The notes under the pieces were generated by a model. That model had not been told where the DNA came from and did not search any database. It saw only the letters and a program-made list of their open reading frames with translations. A stretch of DNA of 64,000 nt from Bombus terrestris (lineage: Eukaryota > Arthropoda > Insecta > Hymenoptera > Apidae): positions 4,154,001 through 4,218,000 of the forward strand of contig NC_063286.1 of the NCBI RefSeq assembly GCF_910591885.1, given 5' to 3'. Every line of letters starts with the position of its first letter. Position 1 is the stretch's first letter. Positions 58,795 through 64,000 of the stretch are shown here, one piece after another. The position numbers and the translations under genes are program-made.

Positions 58795-59220
58795 AACGCG
58801 TGTACTTGTCATGTAAAATATAAAGTTACCATTTACTATAAAATCTCAAAATTTTAGTAAAAAGTAATATGAATGATATTTAGTGGTACATTTTTTGTAT
58901 ACTTTCAGTAAAATTGTGTATTTTATAAAAAAGAAAGTTTAGAAAGAAAAAGTTTCATTACTGTTTTTTTATAAATTGAGTATAAATAAAATATTATTTT
59001 CCCCAATGCATAATTCCCCAAATTATTTTGTGTACTTTACTTTATTATTTTTTGGCAATTTTTGAGCTTTTAATAACAATACCTTTCTTTCGTTGTATCG
59101 TTAATTTTTTATCGAATAAAAATGTAATCTTTCCTCGTTCCGTTTCACTTTTATCGTAAAATTTATAATAAGAGCATTTACGCTGTAGTCGACGTGTATA
59201 TTCGTCATTGCTTGATTTAT
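58795..59220 (+). repeat. Dispersed repeat, partner of 228-769
   Basis: Diverged copy in the same orientation: both contain AGTTACC- or AATTACC-type starts followed by ATTTTAGTAAAAAGTAATA, later CAATACCTT and TCGTTAATTT(C/T)TTATCGAA. At its right edge is GTCGACGTGTATA, resembling the left edge of the first copy, so the two copies may be permuted or represent parts of a longer element. Confidence 0.5.
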
Positions 59221-59626
59221 GTATTTATGTTAACTAGACATTTATGTTATCATGGATTTCTTCTTTATCGAATTATCTGATTTTATAAAAAGTAATATAA
59301 TTTCACAATCTTAGGAAAAGTCATGAAAAAGATGAATCGTCGGATAGACAGTATATCCTTTATCCTGCATCTCCTATTTTCCAATTTTCTCCATTTTCTT
59401 CTCAAACTTCATTTCCAGTAAAATCTGTCTGTTCTCTACCTAACCCTGCGATCTAAACAAATACTCTTACGTATACACAAATATAACCAGTGAATAAAGC
59501 ACTAATAAAAAGCTGAATATATCACTCGATAACACGCTAATAACTAAAACTACCTTTACCTTTCAGTAAATTCAGTAAAAAGAAGAGAAAATAGAGTGCG
59601 TCGTCTTATCGATCGGATTTTGAAAA
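59221..59626. other. AT-rich, nothing recognised
   Basis: No gene or repeat called. Confidence 0.35.
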
Positions 59627-59649
59627 CTAAACGAAAAAGTTTGACACAA

Positions 59650-59895
59650 GAGCCATCAACCATCGTTGCAGCGGAGAGTGTGTCGTCCCCTGGAGATACG
59701 CGATAATCCGTCGAGCGATCGGTGGTCTGTTTACTTCGGTAACGTTACTCGATACTCTGGTGGTAACCCAAGAGCAAACCGAGTGGCGACGGGCTGCGTG
59801 CCCGCACGATCTTTCATTCGAATTAATACGGCACCAGACGCTGGGCATCGTGCGCGGTTGGTAAACGGAGGCAAGAGTCGGGTTTCATTTGCACA
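59650..59895 (+). other. GC-richer island ending in a good splice donor
   Basis: About 80 codons are open on the plus strand without an ATG, ending TTTGCACAG then GTAAAG, a strong donor. A frame is also open on the minus strand, so coding is doubtful. It may be an untranslated or coding exon of a gene extending to the right. Confidence 0.25.
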
Positions 59896-60839
59896 GGTAA
59901 AGCTCCCGTGAGCCAGGCAGGTGAACAAATCGAGGAACAAGAAAAATATTACGCGATCATCTACCTTACCGCTTGTTGCACTGCCATATCTTTCTTTCTC
60001 GCTACGCCGCTGACATGATTTTACTTTTCAACGTTACACCGCGCTACGGAGCGGTACAAAAGTAGTGCGCGATCCAACGTTTCCATATATCTTCTATATT
60101 TGAAGAGAAAAATTGTCGGGAAAAAATTCCGCAAGCATTCCATGGTAATGGCAGTGTGGGAACCAAGTGTCGGATTTAATTGTTTATCAAGGAACAGTCC
60201 TGTTTCGTAATCGCTGAAACGCGCTAGTAAACGGAAAATGCACAACGCTTAATGTTACGTCGTACATTGTACAAGGCTTGAAATTAAAGTGACATTTATG
60301 CGGAAGTGATGTAATATATGTAATATAGCAAAAAATGTAATAAATGGATAGACATAATACGTATTAGCACGCAGTGATTGATTTTGATGATAGTGATCGA
60401 CTATGCTGTTCCAGAGTCAAGATTAGTTACGATGAGATCGCACATCAGAGAATTTGCATTTCAAATTCCTTTTTATCGTCTTGTAGATAATTAGAAAATA
60501 AAATATTAAATAGTACGAGCGAAATACAAACGTCCATATGAAAAACCAATTTACTGTCGTTCAAAATTCAGATCATATTTTACGTTAATTTCCAACTGCC
60601 ACAACTCATAATTTCTCCAATTATTTATCTTCGGTTACATCGAGCCTCGCAATTGAAATTATAATTATAACTCGTAAAGCGGTCCGTAATTAATATTCAG
60701 ACTGAAATTTTTCATTGAAGTATCTCAATTACGAAGAATTCAATATATTTCTATTTCGCTATTCGAGAATCATTCCTCTATTGTAGCGGCACTCAACAAA
60801 ACTTTCCAAAAGTTTCGTCGGTACAAAGCATATCACCGA

Positions 60840-61150
60840 AGCGTAAATGCTGACAGGCCTAATGAGTCATCGATATCCCTACGGTCCTTCCGTCGAATAT
60901 TTGGGAGAAAGCGTACATAGCAACGGTCGCGAACGCCTAAAAAACGCGTGCGTAGTGGGGATGTTGAGGGGCGACAAAAAGAAACGAATCGGATCAAGAA
61001 AACAGTTGGGTTGTAACAGAGAAGTGAGAATAGTCAGTTGGAATTGAGAGTTGTACATATAAAGAGTGGAAAGCGAGAATTGTTAATAAATATACTGTTA
61101 AACATCGCCGAGTATTTCTTTGGCACCCTACACGTCCTACACCAAAATCA
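60840..61150 (+). repeat. LTR-like dispersed repeat, copy 2
   Basis: Relative of 31502-31870. It carries a CATATAAAGAG box at about 61057, then TTGTTAATAAATATACTG with a polyadenylation signal, and a TACACGTCCTACACC end. TATA box followed by AATAAA in a dispersed repeat fits an LTR (inference). Confidence 0.45.
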
Positions 61151-61428
61151 CCTCACCATGTTCAGTATTGCATATTATTAATAAAAGTTATATGAAAAGT
61201 ATATTGAACGTTGTTCTCCCACGCGAGCTTTCAATTTTTCATCGCGTCACTTTTTCATTCACCTATCGAACTCAGGCTACGTGCGAAATAAATAATATGC
61301 AACTGGAATCCTGTTCCAATGTATCTCCCCATGCATATTCTAATACTTCCAGTTACAGACAGATGCGGAAGATTCCCGGTGTTTTCTCACGGGGCACCGT
61401 AAATTTTTACGATTACATTCTATTCCAG

Positions 61429-61461
61429 GCATGCTTCACGCCCAGCGATAACAATATAGAG
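61429..61461 (+). other. Possible 33-nt microexon
   Basis: Acceptor ACATTCTATTCCAG, 33 bases open in one frame (ACFTPSDNNIE), then the near-consensus donor GAG followed by GTACGTGAG. Length divisible by three would keep the frame. No homologue is recognised. Confidence 0.2.
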
Positions 61462-61983
61462 GTACGTGAGTCAACGGAAGATGCGAATCGGTAGAGACTC
61501 GTATTGCTGTGCCTTGCAGTGTCAACGTTGTTTTGGTTTGCTAAGTCTAAAGGTAAACAAACTCCGGACAAAACATTATCGCTGTTATTTCTAATCGTGA
61601 ACTAGAGTTACATGGAGTTACAGAACTTTTTGTAATACCACCGGTCGATACAAATACACGATCGTGCTCTCTAGTACAGTCATTATAGCGAGACACACAG
61701 TCGAATAGCGAGCGTAGAGTTGAACAGTAGCATTGAGCGAGCGACGATTACGACCGGCAGACACTATCCCTGTACTTGTATTTAAAGTGATTTTAATATA
61801 CACTAACTATTATAATTTTATCACTCGTCTGTTTAATAAACCAACACGTATTATTGAGATATGTGTAATTTTGTGTGCTACACGATATTAACCGCGTAGT
61901 AGTGACACACATATATGAGTATGAGTGTGTGTAGGGGTACGTGCGCGAGCATGCAACTGTTGCGTACGTATGGCGATGAAAAA

Positions 61984-62160
61984 GATGGCGAGAGAAAAAG
62001 AGTGCTGAGACGCGTGCAATGTGTATCTACGAACATCTTGTAAATCACATATTAAATAAATCTGAAACTATCTTAATATCATTTCTACATGTAATGTAAA
62101 TGTTCCTATACATTTATTTCGGCAACTAAGATCCACAGTTCTCAACACGTATAACAATTC
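61984..62160 (+). repeat. Distant inverted copy of the 270-bp monomer
   Basis: In the opposite orientation to the arrays at 8-22 kb: GATGGCGAGA, GACGCGTGCAA, then TCTGAAACTATCTTAATATC, TGTTCCTATACATTTATTT, ending in ATCCACAGTTCTCAAC. Where the arrays read ATTAATCGCCAAAATAAA on the matching strand, this copy has GGCAACTAAG, the hairpin arm. It is diverged by roughly one base in seven by eye, so it is much older than the arrays. Confidence 0.7.
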
Positions 62161-63924
62161 ACCTCAACAATAATGTTCTCTTCTTTATCGTTTCTCTTCG
62201 CTTATCGCGAATTTCTCGTGGATTGGCCGGCTTTTGTCAAACCGCGACGCAAGATTTGCGGTTATAGTAATAAACGGGCCGTATTTAATGAAACTGAGAA
62301 GATCGGAGGACGAAGAGTATATTGGAACAGTAGCAAAGCACTATCCTCCTCTTTCCTCGGTTCTCCTTCCTCTCGAAATCGAATCCCATCAGCGTCACCG
62401 TGCAAGTGGCTTCACTTCAAAATTCAATGATCTTCTCGAGCTTTCCGAGCACGACCCACCGCGGACAGAATCACCGTCCAGATATATCAACCCCGGGTCG
62501 CTCCTTTCTCCGTTCCTCCATTCTATTATCGGTAGAGAATGTGCGCGTTGTTCGAGAGGAATGATAACTCGCGCCGGAACAACCGACGAGAATTCTTTCT
62601 CAAGAGTCCTTGCTCTTCTCCGGCAGTTTGATTTCGAAATTAGAATTTTTTCCATCTTCTTCGGGATTATATTTGAAATTTATAAATTTGAATTTTAAAA
62701 TAGAATTTGCTCGATTGTATCTTTCGCTTTTAATCGATTCTTCAAGTACCAGCAGTATTTTTATAAATACCTTCCAAACGGAAGAAAATAGCAAAATTAA
62801 ATACGAGAGCGTTAGTAGTAGAATAATAAAATATATATCGGTTGAGTAAAAATAGTTAATGAATAAAAATATCAGACAAATGGATATTATAATTTTCGAA
62901 TGAAATTTGATGAGCGATTTCCCTGTCTCGAACTTGGTTCAAATCTGGTTAATCTCTTCGATTGAATATTCATAACAAAATTGATGAATATTAATCGATG
63001 TGATGAAATATAGGAACAGTAATATTTCCGGAAGCGTGTAAATTGGTATAAAACTAAGGTAGCAAAGAAGTATACAAAATTATCAAAAAGATGCAAAGCT
63101 ACGTTTCATAGAAAAATGTATGGGGAAACTACGTTCCATAGGACAAATGCATTAAACTACATGTTAGTCGCAGAAATAGCAGAAAAGATATTATTAAAAA
63201 ATATTAATAATTATTGTTGCATATTATGTTCTTTAACTCATGATTATTGTAAAATATGTAATATACATTAGAATATTTTTCTACTGTATAAAGCACATGT
63301 TATACATTTTTAATTATTAAAAAATTACTAATTACTCGATGGTATTTTCAATGAAACCTATAGTGAGTCTACGAATCACGTTTCTAACCTAATTCCTACA
63401 GACATACTAACACGTATTACATTGTCATTATTACTATATAACTATAAAATGTCTCATTGTAAGATGCCCTGTGTCTTTGTCTCTCACAACGTCACCATGG
63501 TTAAATACGTGCAGCAATATCATCAATCAGTGTCACAAAATACGTACTGGTACGTGCCCTCGTATTTCGTTTCTTTCCTACAAATCATATCACATGCTGG
63601 TTTCTTCGCCTGTTCTTTTCTCGGCATCTTTAAAATTCCACAATTCCAAGAAACATATTACTACAAAAAAAACGCTACAATATTATTTATATATTTACAA
63701 TATCAATATATTACAATAGTATATATATATTTCTATCAAACTACAGGAACCATTATACATTTCATAACTATAAAACCACTCAGTAGCATTCAATTTTAGT
63801 ATTTTGTATTGCACATCTTTGTACGTTAAACAATTTGTTCTTTCTTCTTTCCCAAAAGGAACAGATTGTATTGCTTCGAAAAAAGAAAAAGAATGAAAAT
63901 TTATTTCATTCTTCCTTCACAACT
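62161..63924. other. Intergenic, no gene supported
   Basis: A less AT-rich stretch at 62170-62640 holds overlapping frames on both strands without recognisable domains. The remainder is very AT-rich. Confidence 0.35.
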
Positions 63925-63992
63925 ATATTTAGTTGGCAACTAAGTAACCTAACCCCAACCTAACTCTGACTAACTTAGTTGCCAACCTAATA
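63925..63992. mobile_element. Hairpin MITE with CCTAAC-type loop
   Basis: Arms TTAGTTGGCAACTAAGTAA and TTAGTTGCCAACCTAATA enclose CCTAACCCCAACCTAACTC in place of the usual arm cores and loop. Third case in this window of CCTAAC-like sequence in or beside a hairpin copy. Confidence 0.7.
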
Positions 63993-64000
63993 CAGCATAA

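Noticed and set aside
62930..62960. GGTTCAAATC resembling a tRNA B box
   Set aside because: No matching A box, no cloverleaf and no acceptor stem around it.

Overview
The window looks like nuclear DNA of an insect, most likely a bee or another aculeate hymenopteran. That assignment is an inference from AT-rich sequence, TA-flanked mariner-type hairpin elements, TTAA-flanked piggyBac-type elements, degenerate CCTAAC motifs resembling the insect telomere repeat, and a family of small secreted leucine-rich repeat (LRR) proteins. No bacterial, plasmid or phage organisation is visible.

Only two genes can be called with confidence. Both lie on the minus strand and encode secreted LRR proteins of about 340 residues (6301-7320 and 44752-45783). 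Between them lie three dead or truncated relatives in the same orientation (23430-23610, 29155-30201, 34673-35633). The family therefore forms a birth-and-death cluster with two survivors at its edges. An initiator-like motif containing TCAGTC is kept 45-58 bases upstream of the start codon in the 45.8 kb gene and in two of the pseudogenes.

Layout: 0-6 kb holds short transposable elements: a hairpin family, two nested piggyBac-type elements, and an internally deleted piggyBac with the end of its transposase. 6.3-7.4 kb is the first LRR gene. 7.7-22.06 kb is a multi-level tandem duplication: a monomer of about 270 bp linked by mariner hairpins, a unit of about 1.4 kb present three times, and a block of about 6 kb present twice with an offset of 8054 (later 8045) bases. 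Each large copy carries a dead Tc1 transposase. 22.06-40.89 kb is a second segmental duplication (22.06-28.54 against 33.29-40.89) built around the LRR pseudogenes, interrupted at 30.3-33.3 kb by other sequence including an LTR-like repeat. 44.7-45.8 kb is the second LRR gene. 46-64 kb is mostly non-coding, with dispersed repeats, a mariner-type MITE and a few unproven exon-like islands that could belong to genes running through or beyond the window.

The duplicated blocks are so alike (a handful of visible differences per several kb) that they are either very young or an assembly artefact. The hairpin and 270-bp repeats sit at the junctions and are the plausible recombination substrate. I see no evidence for a wholly new molecular system. 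The most distinctive items are the hierarchical hairpin-linked repeat, the LRR cluster with its retained initiator, and the nested TTAA elements.
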